Source of the DNA: Mesostigma viride
Taxonomy: Eukaryota; Streptophyta; Mesostigmatophyceae; Mesostigmatales; Mesostigmataceae
Direction of reading: 5' to 3'
DNA length: 64,000 bases
Assembly: GCA_009746045.1 (NCBI GenBank)
Contig: RPFO01000123.1
Span: 1,509,883-1,573,882 of the forward strand
Shown here: positions 23,501 to 33,797 of the stretch, one piece after another
How the letters are laid out: each line of letters opens with the position of its first letter
Numbering within the stretch: the first letter of the stretch is position 1
Notes under the pieces: generated by a model
The model's database searches: none
What the model was told of the DNA's origin: nothing
What the model saw: the letters and a program-made list of their open reading frames with translations, nothing else
Program-made: the position numbers and the translations under genes

Positions 23501-26500
23501 AAGGAACTCCTCTGGGCTCATGGCGAGCGCCAGAGGGAAGCGGTCGGCTGCAACCATACGGTGGTGACAGATGACAGAACCAATAAGAGGGGGCGAGTGT
23601 GTGAGGCAGAGGTCTGCGGTCAATGCTTGTGCAAGGAAAACGCCCCCGTCTCAAGGAGGGCTTTCCTAATTAAACTCATGCGTGGAGGCAGCAGACGGGC
23701 CACGCCAACGAGTGCCGAGCACGTACATTGTGCATCATCACACGCGATGTACTGGCACCACATGCCAACCTGGCGGCATCTCGTAACGACACCAAACTTC
23801 GAAAAAGGTAACCCGTCCCTGAAACAATGACAGTGCCGCCATGGCTTGTTACCCACAGCCCACGAGGCAAGCAGCAAGGCAAAGAGCCCATGCCTGCCAA
23901 TGGCTGTGCCAGCCCACTAACTGTGCAGCACCCCCACCCCATCCCATGACCCGCAGGGTCCCTGACCATATAGACCCACAAACCCACAAACTTACCTTGA
24001 ATTGCAAGGCCCTGAACCCAGCACCCCATAATCATAAGCCAAGATGAACCTTGTTAGTGTAGAGAAAAAAGAGCTAAGTTAAGCCCTTACTAGATAAGCA
24101 AAACTAACTGCATTACTCAATTGGTAAATAACTATGCCATTGCCACCACGCTCCAAGCAACCCAGTCCTTACGCATCTGCCACACCGTGGTCCCCACCTG
24201 GGATGTGGACGGACCCTGGGATGAACCCGTACAGGGACCGCTCGTCGCTCCTCCGCAGGTCCACCAGGGTCACCCAGGCCTTTTCCGGTGCCTTGGCGCC
24301 CGCCGGCGTCGGCCTGACCACGCCAAATGTCTTCTCACTGACACCCGCCACGTCCAAAAGGACCGCCAGCGCGTCCCTGGCAGGGGCATGGTGGGCCACA
24401 ACGGAACACAGTGAGCGGCCGACACAAGGAACCATTTGAACCACCGAAAAAAGGAGACATGGCATATGAGCGGCGTGCGAAAGCACACATGAGAGGACAT
24501 TTGACTCCATCTTTATCTAACAATGATTACACCAACCACAATTCATACCACGGAAGCTGGTGAATGCACAGATTTGCCGGTGGGCCGCATGCATGGCAGA
24601 GAGCCATCAGTGCAACGCGCATTTGTTGTCCGACATCCCTGGCCAGTTCGCCACATAGTGCATGGATGCTCAAAACTAGGGATAAAAGGTCCCTGACCAT
24701 AATGCGGCAAAATGAACAACAGCAGCCAACATGGTGGAGGGTGAGGATGCAACAGGCTCAGAACGTCGGAAAAAGCAGACAAGATAAAATGCAGAGCAGG
24801 GCGTGGGCAGGCAGGTGAGTGCCCACGAGCACGGGTTGCCTTGACTGCGCTACACAACAGCTTCTACAAATACATCTCTGCAATACAAAACACGGATCCC
24901 AACCCAGTCATCATCGACGCGTGACACCCATCCATGGCTAAGCGGTGCAGGGGGAATGACGATGTATAGACCAGACTCCTCCTCTCACTCATCGCACACG
25001 CACGCATGCACAACCAACCGGTTGAGCGCGCGGAACTCCTGCTTCTCCTCGGCCAGCTGAGAGGATGGGCCCGCTGCCGAGGGCGAGGGCACCGGGGGGC
25101 TCATACGGCCGCTGAGCATCTGGCTGTAGGCCACCAGGCCGCCCTTGAGCACGGCACAGCTGCGGGGGCAAGTCCAGGGCATGCGCCAAATGGCGTTGTC
25201 CGATCGCGCGTTGGGGAGGGTGACTTGGGTGTTGGATAGCGTACACACACGGGCCACAAGCCACGCCGCAGGCATCGAGAGCTGGCATCCTATGGACAGC
25301 GGAGAGGGCGAGGCATTGCCCAGGTCTAAGGGAGACCCAGCGCATCCGTTGCACCAGGCATAGACGAGCAAGGAAGATGCAAGGGAGGCCTTGATGCAGC
25401 CTACTGCCTCGATGCCATGCGGCTGACACCGCAGTATCAGGCCGGGTCCACGCTGCAGGTAGCATCCATCACTGTAGGTGGCTGCTTCCATGAGATACGG
25501 GAGAGTTCCCTCGGCGCATGCGCCGGTTCTCACGAGCCATTGGCACACAAGCGGATCCCACGACACTCACCAGGGACGTGCCTGCGAGACCTCAGCTGCT
25601 GCCACTGCAAACCCACACCTGCACATTGAGAGTCGACGGCAACCACCGGCAAACAGAGCACTGCCCGCTCCCACCTGCTTCGAGCACAGGCAAATGCATC
25701 TATTGCGGCACAAGTAAACTAGCCAGCCACGCATCGAGTAGCCTCCCTGGTCCCAGCCCCTTGCCTCACCAGCACCAGCGCCAGCGCCAGCACAAGCACC
25801 AGCACCAGCACCAGCACCAGCACCAGCACCAGCACCAGCACCAGCACCAGCACCAGCACCAGCACCAGCACCAGCACCAGCACCAGCACCAGCACCAGCA
25901 CCAGCACCAGCACCAGCACCAGCACCAGCACCAGCACCAGCACCGCCACCGCCACCCCCACCCCCACCCCCACCGCCACCGCCACCGCCACCGCCACCGC
26001 CACCGCCACCGCCACCGCCACCGCCACCGCCACCGCCACCGCCACCGCCACCGCCACCGCCACCGCCACCGCCACCGCCACCGCCACCGCCACCGCCACC
26101 GCCACCGCCACCGCCACCGCCACCGCCACCGCCACCGCCACCGCCACCGCCACCGCCACCGCCACCGCCACCGCCACCGCCACCGCCACCGCCACCGCCA
26201 CCGCCACCGCCACCGCCACCGCCACCGCCACCGCCACCGCCACCGCCACCGCCACCGCCACCGCCGTCGCCGCCGCCGCCGCCGCCGCCCCACACACACA
26301 GCACCTTGCCTACCACCAGCACCACCCCCGCCCATTGCCTCTTGCTTGTCAATGCCCCCTACTGCGAGCTACCACCGCCCTCACTAGTGGTGCCCCAGCC
26401 CCTTGCCCCACTGCATATAACCCAGCCGCTTGCCGCATCAGCCACAACCGGGGCCTGACCGGTGTTACCCGAGCAGGTTTTCTCACCCCCTACACGCGAC

Positions 26501-28115
26501 CCCCCCACCCCCCAACCATGGTACCCCGTGGTAGCCCCTCCACCCGACCACCCCCCTCACCGGTGGTACCCCAGCGCGCTGGCCGCCTTGGCAGCCTTCT
26601 CCGCGCGCTCGCCGTAGGTGGAGATGAAGACGAGGAAGTCGGTGTAGAGCGGCTGGCGGAAGCGGAACCTGCAGGGGGAGGGTAGGGAGTAGGGGGTAGG
26701 GGGTAGGGGGTAGGGGGTAGGGGGTAGGGGTAGGGGTAGGGGTAGGGGGTAGGGGGTAGGGGGTAGGGGTAGGGGTAGGGGGTAGGGGTAGGGGGTAGGG
26801 TAGGGGGTAGGGGTAGGGGTAGGGGGTAGGGGTAGGGGTAGGGGGTAGGGGGTAGGGGTAGGGGGTAGGGGTAGGGGGTAGGGGGTAGGGGTAGGGGTAG
26901 GGGTAGGGGGTAGGGGGTAGGGGTAGGGGGTAGGGGTAGGGGGTAGGGGGTAGGGGGTAGGGGCAGGGGGTAGGGGTAGGGGTAGGGGGTAGGGGTAGGG
27001 GTAGGGGTACGGGGTACGGGGTAGGGGGTAGGGGGTAGGGGGTAGGCGGTAGGGGGTAGGGGTTAGGGGGTAGGGGGTAGAGGGTAGGGGGTAGGGGGTA
27101 GGGGGTAGGGGGTAGGGGACAGGAACGGGGAGGGGGGAGGGGGCAGAGGGAGGGGAGATGCAAGGGGAAGAAAGTGCTCGTGAACTTTCGGCAGAGTGCT
27201 TTGGATTTTCAATTGTGAAGCCTAGTCCAAGGACTTTGATGCCTCCTGCTGCTCAAAGGAGCGATTGTGTGAGCCCGCAAGCGGGGTAAGGTGCAGCTGG
27301 AAGGGAACTACTATCACGTCACTAGTACTTTCCCCCGAAAACAGACAGCAGAATAAAAACTGCAAGCACGGAATCTCACCTTCCCGTGTAGGATTTCGAC
27401 GGAGGCCGTTTCAGGGCTTCCGAAATGTCGGCTTCTGCAGCACGAATGCACAAAGAAATCCCACACGTGGCAGAGCCGTTTCAACAAGTGGCACACCATT
27501 GATGCTTAATCTCAGAAGCACAGCAAAGAAAAAAGGCGCGAGGAATCACCTTGCATGGAAAGTCGCAGCATGACCTCATTTTAAGGGCTGATAAACAAAA
27601 GTGAACCAGCAGTAGTTGATCAGGAAGTTACAAAACCTTTTCGGAAACGAAAGACAAGCAAGCACGTCGGGGTCAAACAGGCGTGACTCGCACTTACCGT
27701 CTATGTGGACGCAAGGATTAGCAGAGGTGAACGGGATGGGATAGAGAAGCGCCGGCGCGCTTCGTTTGGCAAGCTCCACATCGGAGGTGGGCGGGATTGA
27801 CGTTTTGGCAAGGGTCTCCTTGCTGCGAACATCTATGAATGTGTGCGGAAAAGGGTCCAGCTCGACAAGCAATTCCAAAGCTCTAGGGGAAAGAAATGCG
27901 TAGGTTGGCTTCCTCTCACTATTGCTATCTTCGACGACGCTTTCGCGAGAAGCAAAGAAGACGCGTAGCCTGCGGATGCCCCAAGCTATCAGAGATAGCT
28001 GGAGGACGGAAAGGATGGAGCCCCCAACATTATGAATCCGGACGTTGGCGACGTTCATTATATCGCTAAAAACACTGCTTTTTTCTCGTAAGTAGGGGCG
28101 TTTCAGAGCAGACAA
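20532..28115 (-). CDS. Membrane-anchored double-rhodanese protein (multi-exon)
   Basis: Rebuilt from eight exons with matching phases: 28115-27698, 27434-27380, 26668-26561, 25159-25019, 24376-24198, 23547-23449, 22378-22318 and 20958-20883. All introns are GT...AG. The product to the end of exon 8 is 379 residues; the final exon is unsure (candidate 20678-20532). A hydrophobic segment near residues 31-48 suggests a membrane anchor. Rhodanese domain 1 starts at FIDVRSKETLAK; its active-loop position reads VFISTYGERAEKAA, with no Cys, and it ends VLKGGLVAYSQ. Domain 2 has LVDLRRSDERS, IPGSVHIP and the active loop LHC-RTNRRA with Cys334, ending NQGAYGWLLD. The Cys codon is split by intron 6 (T|GC). 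The family transfers sulfur or binds partners; a dead first domain with an active second is inferred. An N-terminal anchor recalls thylakoid or other membrane rhodaneses, but the compartment is unknown. It is divergent from the sulfotransferase gene, 925 bp apart. Confidence is high for exons 1-8 and low for the last. Confidence 0.82.
21520..21538. repeat. Poly(C) tract in rhodanese intron 7
   Basis: A run of about 18 C bases inside intron 20959-22317. It is likely length-polymorphic. Confidence 0.8.
22626..22868. repeat. ~22-bp minisatellite in rhodanese intron 6
   Basis: About eleven units of CTCTACCCCCCATTGCTTCCAG with very few changes. It lies between exons 7 and 6 of the rhodanese gene, so it is intronic. 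Confidence 0.92.
22958..23430. repeat. 47-bp minisatellite in rhodanese intron 6
   Basis: About ten units of roughly 47 bp (AACAAGATGCTTGCCTCGCAA core, then TACCTTGCCTGCCTTTTGAC). It ends about 20 bp from the exon 6 donor at 23448. The open frames over it are artefacts of a period that is not a multiple of 3. Confidence 0.93.
25766..26288. repeat. (CACCAG)n then (CACCGC)n microsatellite in rhodanese intron 3
   Basis: CACCAG units to about 25943, then CACCGC units to about 26273, then CCG triplets. All lie in intron 25160-26560. Block change by a single base per unit mirrors the tetranucleotide locus at 19.7 kb. Confidence 0.95.
26677..27118. repeat. (TAGGGGG/TAGGGG)n telomere-like G-rich array in rhodanese intron 2
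   Basis: Mixed 6- and 7-bp TAGGGG(G) units on the plus strand, the non-template strand relative to rhodanese transcripts being the minus. The array fills most of intron 26669-27379. Regular G-runs of 4-5 could form G-quadruplexes. Units are not exact TTAGGG or TTTAGGG, so I do not call it telomeric. Confidence 0.9.
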
Positions 28116-29039
28116 TTTCTATGGTCTTGGAACTCGAGTGCGCTCCTGCAACTGACATTCTTTGTTGTATCGGCGAGAGAAAACCCGGGAGACCCCTAGG
28201 ATTGTCGAGTGTGCAACCCTGCAGAAAGGTAAGCACTCCACGGTTCGTCGAACTACCTGGCTCATGGCAGACAGCTTGTCAAGACTGACACAGGCTTCAC
28301 AATGGTACAGCATGAAAAAATGAACTTTCTGTACGTGAACAATAAATGGGCCTGCGGCCGCCCGGCAGTGTCATTGCAGAATGCCAAGTCGGTTTCCTGT
28401 ACTTGGCCTTATTGTCTCAGTAAAAGCTGGATAATCGCAGTAATGAGTATAATCGCAATATGCGAACCACGAATATGGATAAGGGCGGGGGTAATATCAC
28501 ACGGTACTAAGTACTAACGTACTGCGATCGAAAGCCGCAGTGTTCGAGCGTGTTTGCCTGTTTGGTTGGCCGTGGGCCGTGGGCCGTGGCCGACTGGCCG
28601 CGCTGTTTTAGTTGGACCTTGCTAATTCGAGCTACCGCAGGTTTTCGTGTCACTGTCCCATTGTTGCGGTGTCATCTAAAGCGGTATATACCGGGACTGA
28701 TGTACATGTCGGTACAAGGGCACGGGAATAAACTCATGACAACTCAACTCAACTCAACATACCGGGACTGCCCTCGGGCTTTTCTAAAATTCTACGGTAG
28801 GCCAGGGGTAGGCTAATAAGGCTATACAATCTCTGCCTGGCTATGACCGGCGTGGGATCCAACTGACTGAACTGACTGACAGTAGGCTATGGCACACCTT
28901 CAAATTCATGAACTTGTCGCTTGAAGCCTAGAGTAGGGTAATTCAATGCCCCAAAATGGCCCAATGCGAGGACTGGAGTCAACGCGAGTCGGAAGGACAC
29001 CGTCGTAGTCCCATGGTTTCCCAGAATTGAACCTTAGCC
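28116..29039. promoter_or_regulatory. Shared divergent promoter region
   Basis: 925 bp separates the rhodanese start (minus) from the sulfotransferase start (plus), so promoters for both genes should lie here. I see no clear TATA box. Short (ACTCA)n at 28741-28757 and (ACTG)n near 28860-28880 are the only repeats noted. Confidence 0.4.
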
Positions 29040-32000
29040 ATGAATTTGGTCCTGAAGGTCACCGCAGTCTGGCTTACGGCTCTACTGTGCTCTTATGGGG
29101 TGGAGGGCTGGGGCCTGCCTAGTGATGATGTTAGCTCCAATTGGACCGGTACGCGTCATTTATTGGCCCCATCCCTCGTCAGAGAAGAGTTGCAGCCAGT
29201 GCTTGTCGGCATCGGAGTACCCACCAGCGGCGCCACGGCCTTTTATACGTACTTGAAGAGGCTGCCATGGGCGCTGACAGCTCAACGGATGCAAATTCAG
29301 TTTTTTAGTCGTATAAAACCCGCAAGCCGGGCGGGTCGTGAGTATTTTGATAGCATCACCAAGGGAAAGGATGTTCCTGCCGAGGAGCGGATGACAGTCT
29401 TCCGAGCCCGAGAAATGTATTTGCAGTACTTGCGGCAGTGGCAGCGGTCCGACATCACAAAGGTGTCAAAGTCGGTGGCATGTGATCACGACTACCGATG
29501 CACAGCTCCTTACTTAAACGGCAAGGGGGGCATCGAGTTTAGCCCGGGTTACATGGTTGACCGCCGCGCCGCGTGGAACATGATGGTCGTCCTTCCTCAC
29601 GCCCACACCATGAAGCTGGTGGTCATCCTCCGCTCGCCCTCCCAGCGCGCCTACTCCTCCTTCCTGCGCATGGTCAGCGAGCCGGAGCGCTTTCTGCCCC
29701 TGGTCCGCCAGGAAGCCGCCATCCTCAAGGAGTGCTACATGAGCACGATGGCAATCCGGGATGAGCGGAGCTGCCGGCCTGGGCACCGACAGCTGGGTAA
29801 GCACACGCTGAGCGCTGGCCTGGCCTAGCATGTGTGCGTCTCATCGGGCAAACAGGGATGGCTAGTAGTCTGGGCACACGTAGGCAGCACATGCGGCAGG
29901 CAGGTTACATGGGGCCTGCGCTACGCACAGAGACAGCGAGGCGTGCACCAATGGGAAGAGAGGACCCCATACAGCTTCTAGTACGGCAGGACACGTAGCC
30001 TGCAATGCGCGTGGTGGAATGCTTACCGCCAGGGGGTTGACCTGCGGTGTTATAGGGCTGATGCCCAGAGCTCAACGGAACAGGCTGATCGCATCACCTC
30101 TCTCTCCTTAGTCTATAGATATGTCTATTCATTAAGCCTACATATCGATGTGTAGTGTACCACCTCTCTCTCCTTCGTCTATAGATGTGTCTATTCATTA
30201 AGCCTACATATCGATGTGTAGTGTACCACCTCTCTCTCCTTCGTCTATTGATGTGTCTATTCATTAAGCCTACATATCGATGTGTAGTGTACCACCTCTC
30301 TCTCCGTAGTCTATAGATGTGTCTATTCATTAAACCTACATATCGATGTGTAGTGTACCCTGGGGGCTTCCTTCCTCCCAAACACTTTGCCCTGCCCAAA
30401 CACCTGTTTCTAGTTGCCTTCCGCCCCATCCTCATTAGGTTTTGCCCCCCATCGCGTTCATGCACATGGCGGTGTGTGCCATGTGATATTAATGGATTCT
30501 GGCTATAGGTCCACACTCAGGACACTCATTCGACTCTTGTCCGTTGGGCGTGCGCTGAATCCCCACCCCCTGGTCCTTTCCCACTGACGGCTGGACCCAG
30601 GTGCCGCCGTTGTTTGGAGACCAACCATCTATTTGTGTGCGGGTCTATGGCATGGTACTTAGGCGGGTCTATGGCATGGTACTGATAGCAGCCGGCCAGG
30701 CTCATGAGTGGCCTGTGCGTGCTCGTGCGTGGCCTGTGCGTGCTCGTGTGTGGCCTGTGCGTGCTCGTGTGTGGCCTGTGCGTGCTCGTGTGTGGCCTGT
30801 GCGTGCTCGTGTGTGGCCTGTGCGTGCTCGTGTGTGGCCTGTGCGTGCTCGTGTGTGGCCTGTGCGTGCTCGTGTGTGGCCTGTGCGTGCTCGTGTGTGG
30901 CCTGTGCGTGCTCATGTGTGGCCTGTGCGTGCTCGTGTGTGGCCTGTGCGTGCTCGTGTGTGGCCTGTGCGTGCTCGTGTGTGGCCTGTGCGTGCTCGTG
31001 TGTGGCCTGTGCGTGCTCGTGTGTGGCCTGTGCGTGCTCGTGTGTGGCCTGTGCGTGCTCGTGTGTGGCCTGTGCGTGCTCGTGTGTGGCCTGTGCGTGC
31101 TCGTGTGTGGCCTGTGCGTGCTCGTGTGTGGCCTGTGCGTGCTCGTGTGTGGCCTGTGCGTGCTCGTGTGTGGCCTGTGCGTGCTCGTGTGTGGCCTGTG
31201 CGTGCTCGTGTGTGGCCTGTGCGTGCTCGTGCGTGGCTTGTGGATGAGACCACGTCAGTTGCCTGGCATTATGTACGCATCCCCCATGGTGCCCTGCTGT
31301 TGGCGGCGGGCCAGTACCACCACGTCCATCCCATGGTGGCTGTTTCCTTGCCAAGCTTTCGCATCAGTCTTCTCCATGCCTCCAGCCTCAACTCCTCTCC
31401 TCCCTCCCCCCCACTTTCTTCCCCGTCAACCACCTTCCCTCGTGTGGCCCCCTGCCCCCAGACCTGTTCCAAGAGTGTGTGGGCGCGTACGTGCGCAAGC
31501 ACAAGCTCAAGGAGCCGTGGTTCTCGTGGCTGTCGCACCAGGACAACTTCCCGCGCGCGCACTGCTCCAGCCTGTGCCGCGCGCTGCAGGTGTTTGCGGG
31601 CATGCTGCTGCCGGGGCTGTACGCGGACGCGCTCAAGAACTTTTTGTGTGCTGGCTTCCGGCCCGACCAGATCACCATCATCACCACGGGGGAGTTGGCC
31701 GAGGACCCCCTGCAGGTGCTCGCCCGTGTTTCCTGGTTTGTGGGCAAGCCGCTCACCCCGGCCGAGGAGCAGGCACTCGCCAAGATGCCGTCCATCGGAG
31801 GAGGGGTCATCTTTTGGGGAGGGAAGGGGGGCCCGCCCCGCCGGCGTGGTGCCGGTGGCCGCTCCTTGTCAGGTTTCTTTGGGTCGGGTGGCAAGCGCGG
31901 CGGGGCAGCGCCAGCAAACCCGCGCAAGATGCCCAAGGAGGTGCAGTCGTTCCTGGACAACTTCTACAAGGAGCCCAACCGCGAGCTGTTGCGGCTGCTG

Positions 32001-32057
32001 GCATCGCATGCGTTTGATTTTGACGAGCAGTACGTGCGCGCCGAGTTTGGGGACTAG
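29040..32057 (+). CDS. Secretory-pathway sulfotransferase, two exons
   Basis: Exon 29040-29796 ends CTGG|GTAAGC, phase 1. Exon 31462-32057 follows CCCCCAG in the matching phase; the joined codon is Asp. The product is 450 residues. Residues 1-25 look like a signal peptide or type II anchor. The 5' PAPS loop is VGIGVPTSGATAFYTYL (about 57-73), with Lys replaced by Thr-Ser-Gly-Ala. The acceptor-side block is EFSPGYMVD (166-174), and the 3'-phosphate motif is VVILRSPSQRAYSSF (194-208). Exon 2 has LYADALKNFL, then the family's PDQITIITTGEL-AEDPLQVLARVSWFVG block and FYKEPNRELLRLL. A Gly/Arg-rich insert lies between them. The family moves sulfate from PAPS to glycans or similar acceptors, usually in the Golgi; the substrate is unknown. 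The degenerate PAPS loop leaves activity uncertain. Confidence 0.85.
30094..30356. repeat. ~66-bp tandem repeat in sulfotransferase intron
   Basis: Four units of about 66 bp (ATGTGTCTATTCATTAAGCC ... TGTAGTGTACCACC). They lie inside intron 29797-31461. Confidence 0.9.
30702..31240. repeat. 21-bp minisatellite in sulfotransferase intron
   Basis: About 25 nearly perfect copies of a 21-bp unit (GTGTGGCCTGTGCGTGCTC core). Because 21 is a multiple of 3 the array is open in five frames and fuses in frame with exon 2 sequence on paper. The donor at 29797 and the acceptor at 31461 remove it. Single changes at 30913 and at the array ends are the only variants seen. Confidence 0.94.
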
Positions 32058-33145
32058 CGGCCGCGCAGGTGCATCCAGGTCAAGGTCCATCAAGGAGCAT
32101 GCCCATCCAGGTGGCCCACACCCGGCTGCAGTGGCGGTGGTTCTTGTGCTCGCACATGGCTGAGCTGCATGGGTCATGGTGGTCCTTGAGCCCGAACACG
32201 CTGCGCTCGCGGTTTACGACGGCCTCTTGATGGTAAGGTGTTCCTAGCGCAGGTACACAGTTGGGATCCAGCCACCTGTATACCGTGGTGGGCACCTCGC
32301 TAAGCTGTAGACCCAGGCAGGCGGTGCAATGGGATCACCTTGGTGAGGTCGGAGGCGTGGCATGGGTGGGATACCAGGGGGGCAGGCACAGGGAGTGACC
32401 TCGCAGGCCTGCCCCGATTTGGCTGCTCCCACTTGGCGCAGGTCTGTGGATGGCGTTGGTGTGCATCGACTTGGTGCAGCTCTCCCTGCTCCTCTGGTAC
32501 CTGTGCTTGGCGAGCCATGTCCAGTGGCGACAGACAGCATGGGGCGACACAGTCTGGCCTTTACCTTGGGTTGTTGGCCCTGCCATCAAGTGTCCAATAT
32601 CAACTGCCATGTCTACGATTACTGCTAGACCTGGAAGCTGCTGCCCTGGAACCGCCCTGGAAGCTGATGCCGCTTGGGCGTGCACCCATGGACGTCCCAG
32701 AGCCAATGGTGTTGGCATGCTGCGTGTGGCTGCTCATCCGGTGGCAACTTGGATAGGGACTTTGGTCAGGACGTGAGGGGGCAGGGTGCCCTCGGTTTAA
32801 GTTCCTGCGGGATGCCAATATCCGAAGTGCGATGCGCATGGATGTGGCTGATGGGTTCCCGCTGCAACGTTTTGGAAAGGATGGTCCGCTTTTCACGATG
32901 GTCATTTATTGCTAACATGAGTGGCTCAGGACAAGTCCAGGGGAGGTGGCATGGCAGAGGTGGTTTGTTGAGCGATGCCGCATCGCATGCGGTGCCGTGC
33001 TTGTGTTGATATTGGGACAACCACGCATGGCTTTCTGGCCAGGTTGCTGGCCGGGCTTGCTAGCCTGTCATGGGGAAGCATGTGGGTCATGCCCAGTATT
33101 TTTGCTAAGGTACCGGTTCCGGTAATTCTCCGGTAATTACTCGTG
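32058..33145. other. Downstream of sulfotransferase; no recognised gene
   Basis: This probably includes the sulfotransferase 3' UTR. Open frames up to 138 codons overlap one another on both strands, with no domain or splice logic. Confidence 0.4.
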
Positions 33146-33315
33146 CCCCCCCGGCCGACCGGTAAGCCCCCCCCGGCCGACCGGTATGCTATATGCCGAG
33201 CAGGACTCCCCCCCCGGCCGACCGGTATGCTATATGCCAAGCAGGGAACCCCCCCCCGTCCGACCGGTATGCTGTGTTCAGAGCAGGAACCCCCCCCCCC
33301 CCTCGTTCGACCGGT
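33146..33315 (+). repeat. ~45-bp GC-rich repeat with C-runs
   Basis: Four units of CGGCCGACCGGTATGCTATA type, separated by C-runs that grow from 7 to 14 bases across the array. The run-length gradient is visible by eye. Confidence 0.8.
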
Positions 33316-33331
33316 ATTAACCCGTGTTTTT

Positions 33332-33385
33332 TTACAACGCGATACATCGTGTTGTAGGGTTAGAACGCGATGTATCGCGTTGTAA
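33332..33385. repeat. Perfect 18-bp inverted repeat
   Basis: The left arm, 33332-33349 (TTACAACGCGATACATCG), and right arm, 33368-33385, are exact reverse complements with an 18-nt spacer. The left arm is followed at once by GTGTTGTA, a partial second match to its own complement. Confidence 0.85.
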
Positions 33386-33797
33386 TCTGACACGTGGCAA
33401 ACCTAAATTAAACATGCGATTTTTGGTCTGAAACTTTCAACATAGGTCAGAAACATCTCATAGAATTCAAGAAAAAATCCTGGTATTTTTGTTTTTTTTT
33501 GTGTGACAGCTGCAAACAAATATGTACCACTGAAATCAGGCATTTTCGCGGGACGAAGGTGAAGACGACGGCGATGGCGGCAGATAGATCTCGCCAGTTT
33601 TGGCGCGAATTTCAGTGGCTGCTGGGTGGCACGACTATGATGATCATGCGTTCAAAGGTTGATAATTAGGTTTCTACGAGTTTGTTGAGGTACTGGGGCA
33701 AAGGAAACGTAGTTTTTTCCAGTTTCTCCCCCCCAACTTTCATGCCCCCACCATTCCCCCTTCACCACGGGGTGTGGCAAGGTTGTGTCCTCTCCCC

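Noticed and set aside
24377-25018. Taking the late donor GC|GTAAGG (near 24174) for rhodanese exon 5
   Set aside because: Phase would not match exon 6; the CCAG|GTGGGG donor at 24197 gives a matching phase and a normal rhodanese sequence.
24985-25566. 193-codon minus-strand ORF as a separate gene
   Set aside because: Only 25159-25019 is coding by splice phase; the rest is intron read through.
25518-26387. Gln/His-rich 289-codon ORF and its Gly-rich and Ala/Val-rich opposite-strand frames
   Set aside because: Microsatellite artefacts inside rhodanese intron 3.
26677-27118. A true interstitial telomere
   Set aside because: Units are TAGGGG/TAGGGGG of mixed length, not a known algal telomere repeat, and the array fits within an intron.
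30601-32163. 520-codon ORF joining the 21-bp minisatellite to the sulfotransferase C-terminus
   Set aside because: It is in a different frame from the family-matching exon; the donor at 29797 and acceptor at 31461 explain the array as intron.
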